The translations under genes were made by a program, and so were the position numbers. A DNA stretch of 64,000 bases from Candidatus Bipolaricaulota bacterium (GTDB lineage Bacteria; Bipolaricaulota; Bipolaricaulia; UBA7950; UBA9294), in the NCBI GenBank assembly GCA_030606565.1, contig JAUWGE010000001.1, positions 126,301 through 190,300 of the forward strand. The letters run 5' to 3'. Under the pieces are notes generated by a model that saw only the letters and a program-made list of their open reading frames with translations, did not search any database and was not told where the DNA came from. Positions within the stretch are counted from its first letter, which is position 1; each line of letters starts with the position of its first letter. Of the stretch, positions 47,702 through 57,809 are shown piece after piece.

Positions 47702-49612
47702 TTGCAATGGGCATTTCTAGCAATTTGGAGGGCCGAAACGTCGTTCAAGGACGGTTCATTATTGGTGAGCGGATTGAACGCGGTGGAGAGAGCGATTATT
47801 GTCATTATCGCGTATGGTATCGCGATCCTCGCAGTTGCACTCCTCAGTACCGCAGGCTACCCCCCTATCGGGCTTACCTTCACTTCTCTTTCCGTAGCTC
47901 TGATCCTCGGTGCTTACTGGCTACAACTTAGGGGAGGCCTTCTTCTCGGGTTAACCACAGCGTTTATCGGGATTCTGTTACTGTTATCCTTCGGGATGAA
48001 ACAACCATCTCTCTTACTGGCCCTTGTGACAATGGACCTCGCTTTGGGAGGAGGGATCGGTCTGGTAAACCGGAAAAGAGAACTTCGCCGGGAAAAATGG
48101 CGGCGGGCGAAGAGCTTTCAGGATCGCTACGACGAGGAAATCTTCGAGAACTCTCTCAACGTTATCCACTTCATCGACAAAGACGGGACGATCCTGAAAC
48201 GGAACGAGACCTCTCGGAGCACGATTGGCTACCCGACCAAGCGGTCTTTACAACTCTCAGAGTACGTCCATCCAGAAGATATTGACCAAATGAAGGTCGA
48301 GCTTTTGCGCCTGTTCGAACGTAGAGAAGTACGAGACGTAAAGCTTAGGTTCATCTCGCAGAAGCGCACGGTAATCCCGGTTGAAATTAAGGCAACGCGA
48401 GCGACGGAACGGGTAGCGGTGATGGAAGCGTGCAACCTCTGCCAGCAGGTGGAACTGGAGCGTCGCCTGATGGAGACGGAGGCACGCTACCGCTACCTGA
48501 TCGAGGACGCGATCGACACCCTTGACTCGGGGATCATTATTACCGACAGCAAACGGCAGGTAGTGTGGGCAAACGAAACGCTCGCTCGCTTCTTCGGAAT
48601 TGACCGTGAGCGCCTGATCGGGATTGACGCTCTGCGCGCCTTTGGTCGCTACGTCGGCGCCTTTGAGAAAGCGGAGGACTTCGGCCAAGTGGTAGAGGAG
48701 GCAATCGGGAACGGAAATAGAATCGACTCCTATACTTGCCGTGTCCGTCCCAGCCTGGGACGAGAGGAGCGGGTCCTCGAGTATCGATCGATCCCGATCG
48801 AGACGGAAAGGTATAAGGGAGGCCGCATCGACCACTACATCGACATTACAACGATAAAGCGGTTGGAGGAAGGCTTGCGCGAGAAGACAAAACACCTGGA
48901 GCGAAGCAACGAGAAGCTGGAGGAGTTCTCACGCGTCGTCGCGCACGACCTGAAAGACCCCTTGCGCACAGTGGAGACGTTCAGCGGTTTCCTACTAGAG
49001 GACTATGCGGACCGGCTCGACGAAGAAGGGGCGGATCACCTGCGCACATTGAAGAACGCCTCGGCTCGGATGCGGCAATTGATCGACGACCTTCACGATC
49101 TCTCCAGCATCCACATGGATGCCACTTCGTTTGAGCGAATCACCGTGAAGCGCGTCCTGGAAGAGATCAAAGAGGATCTTGATGTTCGCCTGCGCGGGGT
49201 CAATCTGCAGGTGGAAGACGATCTACCCGCGGTGATGGGAAGCAAGACGCGTATCAGTCAACTATTCCGCAACCTAATTGTCAATGCAGTAAAGTTCAAC
49301 GACAAGGCGCTCCCGACGGTACGCGTCGGCTGGTCAAAGGAGTCAAATAACAGAGGAACGGTTGCGCTTTTCGTACAGGACAACGGAATTGGAATAGAAT
49401 CTCGATATCACGAGAAGATTTTCGGACTATTTGAGAAACTGAACCCTAGAGAGCACTATGAAGGTACCGGAGCGGGCCTTGCGATCTGCAAGCGGATCGT
49501 GGAGGAACACGGGGGGGAGATCTGGGTGGAATCGGAGGTTGGGAAAGGAACTACGTTCTACTTTACCATCCCCAAAGCGGCAGCCAAGAAAGAGGTGAAC
49601 ATCCATGCTTAA
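47702..49612 (+). CDS. Membrane PAS-domain sensor histidine kinase
   Basis: N-terminal TMs; two PAS regions; VVAHDLKDPLRTVETFSGFL H-box; NAVKFN, DNGIGI, GTGAGLAIC. Confidence 0.93.
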   Translation: MQWAFLAIWRAETSFKDGSLLVSGLNAVERAIIVIIAYGIAILAVALLSTAGYPPIGLTFTSLSVALILGAYWLQLRGGLLLGLTTAFIGILLLLSFGMKQPSLLLALVTMDLALGGGIGLVNRKRELRREKWRRAKSFQDRYDEEIFENSLNVIHFIDKDGTILKRNETSRSTIGYPTKRSLQLSEYVHPEDIDQMKVELLRLFERREVRDVKLRFISQKRTVIPVEIKATRATERVAVMEACNLCQQVELERRLMETEARYRYLIEDAIDTLDSGIIITDSKRQVVWANETLARFFGIDRERLIGIDALRAFGRYVGAFEKAEDFGQVVEEAIGNGNRIDSYTCRVRPSLGREERVLEYRSIPIETERYKGGRIDHYIDITTIKRLEEGLREKTKHLERSNEKLEEFSRVVAHDLKDPLRTVETFSGFLLEDYADRLDEEGADHLRTLKNASARMRQLIDDLHDLSSIHMDATSFERITVKRVLEEIKEDLDVRLRGVNLQVEDDLPAVMGSKTRISQLFRNLIVNAVKFNDKALPTVRVGWSKESNNRGTVALFVQDNGIGIESRYHEKIFGLFEKLNPREHYEGTGAGLAICKRIVEEHGGEIWVESEVGKGTTFYFTIPKAAAKKEVNIHA

Positions 49613-50039
49613 CCCAGAGAAGATCAAAGTCCTTGTCGTCGAGGATAACCCCAACGACGTCACGATCATCAAGCGGGCCATGAGGAAGAGCGAGGTCAAG
49701 TGCGAGCTGTCCTTCGCCCGTGATGGAGAAGAGGCTCTTAACTTCCTCTACCGCCAGGGCGAGTTCGAAGACGCGCCACGGCCCGATCTGATCCTACTTG
49801 ACTTGAGACTCCCCAAGATCGATGGACTCGAAGTTCTGGCCAAGATCAAGGACGACAATCGCCTGCGGCGAATTCCGGTGATCGTTCTCACCATCTCCAC
49901 ATCCCAGGAGGATATGGTGAAGGCCTACGATAGCGGCGCAGCGAGTTATATGACCAAACCGGTCGACTCAAAGGACTTCGAACGCCTGATTCAAACCGTG
50001 CAGGACTATTGGCGGGTTGCCAGGACACCCCCCGAGTAA
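49605..50039 (+). CDS. Response regulator, single receiver domain (Rcp1-like)
   Basis: VLVVEDNPNDVTIIKRAM; DLILLDLRLPKIDG; VLTIS, TKPVD; 8-nt overlap with kinase gene. Confidence 0.94.
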   Translation: MLNPEKIKVLVVEDNPNDVTIIKRAMRKSEVKCELSFARDGEEALNFLYRQGEFEDAPRPDLILLDLRLPKIDGLEVLAKIKDDNRLRRIPVIVLTISTSQEDMVKAYDSGAASYMTKPVDSKDFERLIQTVQDYWRVARTPPE

Positions 50040-50351
50040 GAAGGACATACGACACTCTCTTTCTGGACTGGTGAGTCCACCATTCGTCGTAAACACCCTC
50101 TGCTTCCTTGACCCCTGCCCTCATGCAGCCTGCTTCCTACACGTAACCTATCGATAGCTTTAAGACAAGGAGCAAGAGATGCATGTTTGCTGCGAGGAGC
50201 CTGGGGACGCAAGGGGAAAAGGCCCTTATCGTTACCTCCTTACCTGTACCCTCTGCCCCTTCCTCGCACAGCCGTATGACATCTCCAGCCAGCGGTTGTT
50301 CAAAAGCTGCTAAGGTAGAGGTGCAAGAGAACAGCCAACGGTTCTCACCCT

Positions 50352-50387
50352 GGGAAGGCGGGTAAAAGGCAGCAGGCCCGCCTTCCC
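50352..50387. terminator. Strong hairpin in the intergenic region
   Basis: gggaaggcggg...cccgccttccc perfect 11-bp arms; no clear T-run. Confidence 0.5.
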
Positions 50388-50423
50388 TAACCCCCAACAT
50401 CTATACGCCCTGAGGTGTCTCCT

Positions 50424-51335
50424 TTAATTTCCTCTAGCCATCCCGACCAGCGCAACTACAAGTATCACTACTGCCACTAGGCCCAAGACCCTCGCCACGA
50501 ATACCTCTTTTTCTTTCCCCACGCTGGGCGAAGTAAGCAACCCTCTTTCACCCTCAACCAGGAAAGCATGTACTGCACGCGCGAGGTCTTGCGCCTCTTC
50601 ACGCTCCTTCCAGGTGAGCTCTTTGTCACCCATAGATGCGAGGTGCCTAATCGCTTGCAGGATATCATCAGGGAGATTCTCCGGCGGAGGCAAGGTCTCC
50701 TCCGAGCCCATAAGAATCGGTTCGAGTGAGGCGTCGATTCGGGCAATCGTCTCCTGGTTCATGAGGGTGCGAGTGGCAAAGGCTGCGTTGAACATCCACT
50801 GATCTCGCGCCTCTGTCAGGTTCTCCAGGGTGAGAGTAAAGACCTCGTCAAGGAGGGTCCTCAACTCCTTGATCTCTGCAAACAGTCCCTCGTCTGCTGC
50901 TTGCGCGAAGAGGATGAAGTCATTCTCTTCCATCGCGGCAATCGCCGCGATCTGTTCCTGGTAAGTCGCGCAAAAGGAAGCAACGCTCCCCTGCAGGTCG
51001 ACAAGATAAACGACAGTTTCTACACGCTGTGAGTCGCTCTGAATAATTAATCCCATATGCAGCTTCCCAAGGTGCTGGGATAACTCCTCGCACGCCTTGT
51101 CCAGGCCGGAAGGGACGATCACTTCAGAGCCGATAAACAAGTAATTGGTATATGAGTCATGCAAGGCATATAGGGACGCAAAGGCGGTGTAGACGTCGGC
51201 AAATACGGAACCAATGTAGGCACAAGATCCGGCCGCAGGAAACGGAAACGAGAACACAAGTATAACAATAAAGGCCAGCAACAATAGGCGATGAAGCATA
51301 AACCTCATTGTAAGGCTGAAAGCAACGGTGAACAA
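50424..51335 (-). CDS. Uncharacterised membrane-anchored exported protein
   Basis: Signal-like N-terminus and C-terminal TM VLGLVAVVILVVALVGMA; no family recognised. Confidence 0.65.
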   Translation of the reverse strand: MFTVAFSLTMRFMLHRLLLLAFIVILVFSFPFPAAGSCAYIGSVFADVYTAFASLYALHDSYTNYLFIGSEVIVPSGLDKACEELSQHLGKLHMGLIIQSDSQRVETVVYLVDLQGSVASFCATYQEQIAAIAAMEENDFILFAQAADEGLFAEIKELRTLLDEVFTLTLENLTEARDQWMFNAAFATRTLMNQETIARIDASLEPILMGSEETLPPPENLPDDILQAIRHLASMGDKELTWKEREEAQDLARAVHAFLVEGERGLLTSPSVGKEKEVFVARVLGLVAVVILVVALVGMARGN

Positions 51336-51352
51336 AGCAGTCCGTTTAAAAC

Positions 51353-51381
51353 TTGGTATCGCCTTCCTATGTGTGTAGAAT
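51353..51381 (+). promoter_or_regulatory. Promoter of the BMP operon
   Basis: TTGGTA-17 nt-TAGAAT. Confidence 0.45.
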
Positions 51382-51439
51382 GAAGTGAAAGAGGGCTGCT
51401 GGATTATTCAGCATTGGGCTAGAGGAAAAGGAGGTACCA

Positions 51440-52624
51440 ATGAAGAGGATTTTGACCCTGTTGGCGGTAGTATTGTTGGGGATCTCCCTGGTCGGGATGA
51501 TCGGCTTGGGGAACGGAAAGGTAGCTCTTGTGTTGGATGTCGGCGGACGAGGGGACCTCTCGTTCAACGACATGGGATTTTGGGGAGCGGCAAGGGCAGC
51601 CGAGGACTTCGGGTTGGAAGTCGTAGACGTCTCAAGCGCGACCCCGGCCGACTACCTGCCCAACATACAGGCAACGTCCGCATCCGGGGAGTACGATCTG
51701 ATCATCGGCGTGGGATTCCTGCTTGGCGATGCGATGAACGCCGTCGCACCCAACTACCCCGATCAGAAGTACGCCGCGATCGACGTGGACACGTTCACGG
51801 CCAACCAACCCAACATCATGAACCTGGTGTTCAAGGAAGAGCAGATGTCGGCGCTGGTCGGAGCCCTCGGCGCGATGGCCGCTGCGCACCACGGCTACCG
51901 CTACGTCGGAGCGGTCCTAGGAATGGAGATTCCCGTTCTGTTCCACTTCGAGGCTGGCTACCGCTTTGGGATGGACTGGGGTCTCCAGAAGTACATGGAG
52001 CATGAAGGACTCGCTGAGAAGCCGGAGGTCGGCCTTCTCTCTGTGTACACAGGATCATTCGATAACATTGCTCTCGGGAAATCCACCACAGAAGCACAAT
52101 TGGCGCAGGGTGCCATTGCGGTCTACAACGTCGCCGGCCCCTTGGGAATCGGTGACCTCGAGGCGATCACGGAGTACCACCTCAACGCCAGAACCGAGAC
52201 GGGACCTCCGTACTACTTCGGCGTCGACGCCAATCAGGACTGGATGGGTTTCGGTATGCACACCCTTGCCAGCGGGATGAAGCTCGTGGACGTCGCCGTG
52301 TACAAAGCGATCGAGTCGGTGGTGAACGGAACGTTCGTCGGCGGGTCCAACGTGTTCGAGTTGTCCAACGGCGGAGTCAAAATCAGCAAGGCCAAGGACT
52401 TACTTGACTCGATCGAAGCGGGTCTCAAGGGCAAGAGGATCGAATACGCGGATCAATACACGATTATCGAGAACTGGGCTGAGAATCGTAACACGGTTCC
52501 TGCCTGGATCTGGGAGGCGGTTGACGAGCTGGAAGCGGCGATTCTCGACGGGTCGATCGTGGTTCCGACCGCGAATACAACCGGTGAGATCAACGCAATC
52601 CGCGACAAGTATCCGCTGCTGTAA
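51440..52624 (+). CDS. BMP-family ABC substrate-binding protein (nucleoside/basic membrane protein type)
   Basis: KVALVLDVGGRGDLSFNDMGFWGA; DLIIGVGFLLGDAMNAVAPNYPDQKYAAID. Confidence 0.9.
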   Translation: MKRILTLLAVVLLGISLVGMIGLGNGKVALVLDVGGRGDLSFNDMGFWGAARAAEDFGLEVVDVSSATPADYLPNIQATSASGEYDLIIGVGFLLGDAMNAVAPNYPDQKYAAIDVDTFTANQPNIMNLVFKEEQMSALVGALGAMAAAHHGYRYVGAVLGMEIPVLFHFEAGYRFGMDWGLQKYMEHEGLAEKPEVGLLSVYTGSFDNIALGKSTTEAQLAQGAIAVYNVAGPLGIGDLEAITEYHLNARTETGPPYYFGVDANQDWMGFGMHTLASGMKLVDVAVYKAIESVVNGTFVGGSNVFELSNGGVKISKAKDLLDSIEAGLKGKRIEYADQYTIIENWAENRNTVPAWIWEAVDELEAAILDGSIVVPTANTTGEINAIRDKYPLL

Positions 52625-52647
52625 TTGGTGTAACGATTCTAAATGAG

Positions 52648-52682
52648 GCGGGAGAATGGGAAATCCCTTCTCCCGCTTCTTT
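52648..52682 (+). terminator. Hairpin/partial terminator after the BMP gene
   Basis: gcgggagaa-tgggaaatccc-ttctcccgc-ttctttat. Confidence 0.65.
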
Positions 52683-52708
52683 ATACCCCATACCCCCTGG
52701 GAGCACGG

Positions 52709-52843
52709 ATGAGTACCGAGATTTCTGAACCCGGGCTCCGATTGTTCGGTGCGACGAAACGCGCCTTGCCCGCGCTCAACCCAGCGCTTGAGTCCTTGTT
52801 GGCCGTCTTCGTTGGGCTGCTCATGGGCCGGTGTGACAAGTAA
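52709..52843 (+). pseudogene. Truncated N-terminal paralog of the downstream permease
   Basis: RLFGATKRALPALNPALESLLAVFVGLLMGRCDK* aligns with RLLRGVHRTLTGLHPALESLLAALVGMAVGAIL of the next gene. Confidence 0.65.
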
Positions 52844-52852
52844 GGAGGGTGC

Positions 52853-54007
52853 ATGAGGGAGAACCAAGGGACATCTGAATCCCGTCTCTTGCGGGGTGTT
52901 CATCGAACCTTGACCGGGCTGCACCCGGCTTTGGAATCGCTCCTCGCTGCCTTGGTCGGCATGGCAGTCGGTGCCATCCTCATGCGTATCTGGGGTTACA
53001 ACCCTTGGAAGGCCTACGCTGCATTGTTTAGGGGCGCGTACGGAAGTGCCTTTGGGCGGGCAAGCTCACTCGCCCGTGGCGTTCCTCTCGTGTTTACGGC
53101 GATGACCTTCGCGATCTGCATGCGCGCTGGGATGTTCAACATCGGAGCCGAAGGTCAAGTCTTCTTGGGAGCCGCGGCCGCGATTACTGTGGCATTCTTC
53201 CACCTGCCCCCTGGACTTCACCTGATCGTCGGCCTCGTGTTTGCGATGATCGCCGGAGCGGCGTGGAGCATCGGTCCAGCGCTACTGAAGGTTACGCGCG
53301 GCGTTCACGAGGTCATCTCGACTATAATGTTCAACTGGATCGCACGATTCCTTGTGTTCTTCTTGGTTGTCAACGTGCTGGTTGACCCGCGTCGAGCCGA
53401 AAAGACTCTCAGCATACCGGTTTCCGCCCGCTTCCCGGTTCTCGTCTCTCGTACGGACCTTTCCTACTCAATCTTCCTCGCCATTGCTTTTGCTCTCGTG
53501 ATCTACTTCGTCCTTTGGCACACGGTGGTTGGCTACGAAATCCGGGCCGCAGGGCTTAATCCAACTGCAGCACGATACGGTGGTATCAACAGCAAGCGTA
53601 CGATACTTCTCAGCTTCATCCTCGGTGGAATCGGTGCCGGACTGGCAGGAGCCAGTATTGTGATGGGACAACCCCCTACTTACGCGATGTTCAGCGGTCT
53701 GCCAATGATCACGAATACCGGGTTCGACGGAATGGCCGTAGCTATGGTGGGCCGAAATCACCCGATCGGAATCCTTGTCGCTGCCGTCTTCTTCGGAGGG
53801 TTGACCGCAGGAGGCCGAACAATGCAGATCTTCGCATCAACACCTCTTGAGGTTGTACGCGTGGTCACAGGCGTCATCGTGATCACAATGGCGATTCCCG
53901 AACTGCTAAGGATCTTCCCCCGCATCAAAGGGGAACTTGTGAAGATCTTAGCCTTGATCCGAAAACTGCATCAGAAGCGTGCCTCACAATCAGAGGAGTC
54001 GCCCTAG
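52853..54007 (+). CDS. BMP/nucleoside-type ABC permease (YufP-like)
   Basis: GMFNIGAEGQVFLGA; VIRAAGLNPTAARYGGIN-type motif. Confidence 0.9.
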   Translation: MRENQGTSESRLLRGVHRTLTGLHPALESLLAALVGMAVGAILMRIWGYNPWKAYAALFRGAYGSAFGRASSLARGVPLVFTAMTFAICMRAGMFNIGAEGQVFLGAAAAITVAFFHLPPGLHLIVGLVFAMIAGAAWSIGPALLKVTRGVHEVISTIMFNWIARFLVFFLVVNVLVDPRRAEKTLSIPVSARFPVLVSRTDLSYSIFLAIAFALVIYFVLWHTVVGYEIRAAGLNPTAARYGGINSKRTILLSFILGGIGAGLAGASIVMGQPPTYAMFSGLPMITNTGFDGMAVAMVGRNHPIGILVAAVFFGGLTAGGRTMQIFASTPLEVVRVVTGVIVITMAIPELLRIFPRIKGELVKILALIRKLHQKRASQSEESP

Positions 54008-54016
54008 GGGGTCCAC

Positions 54017-54913
54017 ATGGACATAAGCCAAATCGGAAGTATCCTAATCATCACGCTGCATGCGATGGTTCCGATTTGCCTGACGGCGGTCGGCGAGATC
54101 ATCGGTGAGACCGCAGGCCTGTTTAATATTGGGTTGGAAGGAATCCTGCTCACAAGTGCCTTTACTGGGGTTCTCGGAGCCAAGGCAGGGGGCGCGGTGG
54201 TCGGACTCCTTGTTGGAATGGGCACAGGAGCGATCATCAGTCTCATCTTCTCCGTGATCAACACATATTGGAAGGGAAACCAGATGATCACAGGGATCGG
54301 GATCAATCTCTTTGCACTGGGGTTTGTTGCCTTTGGCCTGATCGTTCTCGGTTCTCCAGGATTCCATCCTGTGCCCCCAGAGGGACGCCTGGTCGCGATT
54401 CGGACGCCCTGGGGCAGACTCAGTCCGATTATCTTCGTCACGCTGATCGTCCCGTTTGTGGCTCACTGGTTTCTCAATCGAACGCGCGCCGGCCTGATCC
54501 TGAAGGCGACCGGAGAGAGTCCCGAAGCAGCGGACGTCGCCGGGATCCGCGTCAACTTGGTGCGCCTCCTTGCCACGACGTTCGGTGGTATTCTCGCCGG
54601 CCTTGCCGGGGCGTACATCAGCGTTTCATGGATCGGATCGGTCACAAAGCAGATCTCGGCGGGGCGTGGATTCATCTCCCTTGCCACAGTGGTGTTTAGC
54701 GGTTTGAATCCCCTTTTGGCCCTTCTCGGCGCCTTCGTGTTTGGCCTGTTTGAGAGTATTGCGATATGGATTCGCAATCTCCCAGCCGCACGTATGATTC
54801 CTTGGCAGTTTGTCGCCATGATTCCCTACGTGGTGACGCTGCTCGTCGTGTCGGGAGCGATCGGACGGGTTCGCTTTCCCAAATCCCTGGGGAAACCGTA
54901 CATCCGAGAGTAA
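54017..54913 (+). CDS. BMP/nucleoside-type ABC permease (YufQ-like)
   Basis: ETAGLFNIGLEGILLTSAF; LKATGESPEAADVAGIRV. Confidence 0.9.
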   Translation: MDISQIGSILIITLHAMVPICLTAVGEIIGETAGLFNIGLEGILLTSAFTGVLGAKAGGAVVGLLVGMGTGAIISLIFSVINTYWKGNQMITGIGINLFALGFVAFGLIVLGSPGFHPVPPEGRLVAIRTPWGRLSPIIFVTLIVPFVAHWFLNRTRAGLILKATGESPEAADVAGIRVNLVRLLATTFGGILAGLAGAYISVSWIGSVTKQISAGRGFISLATVVFSGLNPLLALLGAFVFGLFESIAIWIRNLPAARMIPWQFVAMIPYVVTLLVVSGAIGRVRFPKSLGKPYIRE

Positions 54914-54916
54914 GGG

Positions 54917-56500
54917 CTAGCTCCTCACACCGGCCATAAGTGAGCCAACCTCTGCCCGGTTCGCTCCCTTTCCCTCGACAATGGCTACCATCTCTCCTTC
55001 AAACATGACACCTATGCGATCCGATAGGGACATCACCTCATCTAAGTCTTCAGAGACGAGGAGGATCGCTGAGCCCTCTTCCCGCAGACTCATGAACAGA
55101 TTCCACGTTTGGTTTAGAGCCTTAGTATCGAGTCCCTCTGTGGGGTGAACCGCTATGAGCACCCTTGGCCTTCTCCAGGTCTCACGAGCGAGGATGAGAC
55201 GTTGAATATTCCCGCCTGATAGGATCCTCGTCTCCGTTCTCCACAGATCAGGCACAATGGCATTGAAGTTCGAGATCAGTTCTTTTGAGTGTTCCGTAAT
55301 CCGCGCCCTCCTCAAGATACCACTACTGGAAAACGGAGAGGTTCTATAATCCTTCAGCATAACGTTCTCAGCAACGGTCATCCCTTCGATGACCCCGGCC
55401 TCGCGACGCTTTTCCGGAATGTGTGAAACCCCAGCCTTGATGAACTCGCGCGGCGGGCAGTTGGTCATATCTTTTCCAAACAGGTGGACCCGTCCCTGTG
55501 TGGCACGCCGCAACCCAGTAACGACCTCCACCAACTCGGACTGACCGTTCCCTGCAACGCCGGCGATCCCAAAGATCTCTCCTGCGTGTAGGTTAAAGGA
55601 GACACCACGTAGCGCCAATCTGCGTTCGGCACCAAGAGCGTGTACACCCTGAACCTCCAACACTACTTTCTCGGATCTATTTGTCTCCCGTTCAAGATGG
55701 ATCGGAGTATGCTTGCCGAAGACCCACTGTGTCAGTTCGGCCTCGCTTGTCTTTGAAGCCATCGTCGTCCCCATCATCTTGCCCAACTTGAGAACGGTCA
55801 CCCGGTCGGAGACCTTCATCACTTCCTTCATCTTGTGAGTGATAAACACGATCCCATACTCTGCTTGGGTCATACCCCGAAGGACGGCAAATAGGCTGTC
55901 CGCCTCTTCCGGCGTCAGCAGGGAGGTCGGTTCATCCAGGATGAGAACCTCAGGATTGTGATAAAGGACCTTCATGATCTCTACCCTCTGCTGCTCCCCA
56001 GCAGAGAGGTCTTCGATTCTCGCGCTGGGATCGACCTTAAGGCCGAATCGTGCTGAAAGCTCCCTTAACCTCTCCTCAATTCGGGAAAGAGGCACGGTGA
56101 ACCCGCCATCAGATAGACCAAGTGCAACGTTCTGCGCTACTGTGAACGGCCGGACAAGCATCAGTTCTTGATGAACCATACCTATCCCGTAGGCGAGGCC
56201 ATCCCTCGGTGACTTGAAGAAGACCTTCTTACCTTTCACATAGATATGCCCGCTTGAAGGAAGGTAAAATCCAGAGAGGATATTGGCTATCACTGTTTTT
56301 CCAGCCCCATTCTCCCCCAGGAGGGTGTGAACCTCACCTGCCCTGACATCAAAATCTATGTGATCCAGTATGAGGTGTTCCCAAACCCCGGGGAAACCTT
56401 TCGAGACCCCCTTCGCTTCTAGGAGGATCCTCCCCTTAGAAGAGCGCTGTTCAGTCTCGTCTTTTAACCGCGTTTCTTCTTCTTCAATCTTTCCTGGCAC
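54917..56500 (-). CDS. Sugar/nucleoside ABC transporter ATPase with two ABC domains (YufO/RbsA-like)
   Basis: LLGENGAGKTVIANILSGFY; DLSAGEQQRVEIMKVL; second domain GVAGNGQSELVEVVTGL, LSGGNIQRLILARE. Confidence 0.93.
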   Translation of the reverse strand: MPGKIEEEETRLKDETEQRSSKGRILLEAKGVSKGFPGVWEHLILDHIDFDVRAGEVHTLLGENGAGKTVIANILSGFYLPSSGHIYVKGKKVFFKSPRDGLAYGIGMVHQELMLVRPFTVAQNVALGLSDGGFTVPLSRIEERLRELSARFGLKVDPSARIEDLSAGEQQRVEIMKVLYHNPEVLILDEPTSLLTPEEADSLFAVLRGMTQAEYGIVFITHKMKEVMKVSDRVTVLKLGKMMGTTMASKTSEAELTQWVFGKHTPIHLERETNRSEKVVLEVQGVHALGAERRLALRGVSFNLHAGEIFGIAGVAGNGQSELVEVVTGLRRATQGRVHLFGKDMTNCPPREFIKAGVSHIPEKRREAGVIEGMTVAENVMLKDYRTSPFSSSGILRRARITEHSKELISNFNAIVPDLWRTETRILSGGNIQRLILARETWRRPRVLIAVHPTEGLDTKALNQTWNLFMSLREEGSAILLVSEDLDEVMSLSDRIGVMFEGEMVAIVEGKGANRAEVGSLMAGVRS

Positions 56501-56593
56501 AGTTCACTGCCCCTTGGTTAAAATTCCACTTTTCAGTAAAGGCTCCTTACGTCTTATAAGTATAGCGCAAAGACTTCCGCGAGGTATGTACGG

Positions 56594-56622
56594 TTGACTT
56601 ATCCTCCAGCAGAGCCTATGAT
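56594..56622 (+). promoter_or_regulatory. Promoter of the phnD operon
   Basis: TTGACT-17 nt-TATGAT. Confidence 0.55.
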
Positions 56623-56715
56623 GGTGTTATCAATATCACATCGGGGGTGGCATATCGAACAGAAAGTGAAGGTGACACCCTCGGAGGGCACCGTAAACTT
56701 CTAGGAGGTGGCAGT

Positions 56716-57723
56716 ATGCGTAGGATAGTGGTTTTGGCACTAGTGGCCATTTTGGCACTAGGAATCCTGGGTTGGGCACAAGTGGGATCAAGCCCAGATA
56801 ACCCAATCTACATGCTCCTTGTTCCCTCGACCGAGGGGGCAACCGTCGAGGCAGTTGGAAAGGCTATCGCCGAGGACCTGTTCGAGATGACCGGCCTGTA
56901 CATCGTGGCAAGCCTTCAAGCCGACTACACGGCGATGATCGAGGCGTTTGCTGCATCGGAAGGAGACACGTGCGGCTTCCCGACGACCGACCAGTACATC
57001 CGGATCTACAACCGAACGGGCGGGAACGTCTCCCCGCGGCTTGCTGCTGAGCGCTATGGAAATGATTACTACTTTGCTAGCGTCTATGCCCGCCGCGACT
57101 CCGGGATCGAAACGCTGGAGGATATGAACGGCAAGATCTGGATCTACAACGAGACAGGCTCTACATCCGGCTACGTCCTTCCACACGACGTATTCGAAGT
57201 CAACGGAATCACCGTCGGTAGCGTTGTGGAGAGTGGGGGGCACACGAACTCCATGGTGGCGTTGATCGAGAGACAGGGCGACTTCTGCACCGGCTACGGC
57301 TCCCCGCCGCTCTCACCGGGATGGGTAAATGCGATCGCGCCAGACTTCCGTTGGCAGTATGGAATGGATCCGGAGATGTGGATTTGGGACCAGGCGCTCG
57401 GTGAACTCTACGCTCCGGGAGTGCGGGGGGTCTGCGTCGACCTGCGCCGCGCCGTCCGCAAGATTTACGATCTTGAGAACGTGCTGACGGATATCGGCGT
57501 CGTCATGACCTTCGGCCCGGTCCCGAACGACTGCCTCTGCTTCGGTCCAGGCTTCCCGGAGGACATCGCTGACATCATCGTCGAGGCGGTTAAGACCCAC
57601 ATCGCCACTGAGGAAGGGCTGGCCCTGTGGAATGACCCGAACTTCTACGAGTGGACCGCTGTCTCCGAGATCACCGATTCCTACTACGACTCCTACCGCG
57701 ATCTTCTTGGGATCGAGAAGTAG
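56716..57723 (+). CDS. phnD: Phosphonate-type ABC substrate-binding protein
   Basis: Signal peptide; DNPIYMLLVPSTEGATVEAVGKAIAEDL; SVYARRDSGIETLEDMNGK; SD ggaggtg. Confidence 0.85.
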   Translation: MRRIVVLALVAILALGILGWAQVGSSPDNPIYMLLVPSTEGATVEAVGKAIAEDLFEMTGLYIVASLQADYTAMIEAFAASEGDTCGFPTTDQYIRIYNRTGGNVSPRLAAERYGNDYYFASVYARRDSGIETLEDMNGKIWIYNETGSTSGYVLPHDVFEVNGITVGSVVESGGHTNSMVALIERQGDFCTGYGSPPLSPGWVNAIAPDFRWQYGMDPEMWIWDQALGELYAPGVRGVCVDLRRAVRKIYDLENVLTDIGVVMTFGPVPNDCLCFGPGFPEDIADIIVEAVKTHIATEEGLALWNDPNFYEWTAVSEITDSYYDSYRDLLGIEK

Positions 57724-57756
57724 GAGTCTGCGATAACGCGGAAAACGAGCCAAGAT

Positions 57757-57789
57757 AGCGGGAGGGGAAAATCCCCTCCCGCTTTTTTT
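57757..57789 (+). terminator. Intrinsic terminator between phnD and phnC
   Basis: agcgggagggg-aaaat-cccctcccgct-ttttttta. Confidence 0.75.
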
Positions 57790-57809
57790 ATAGGGCTAAA
57801 GGATTGATC

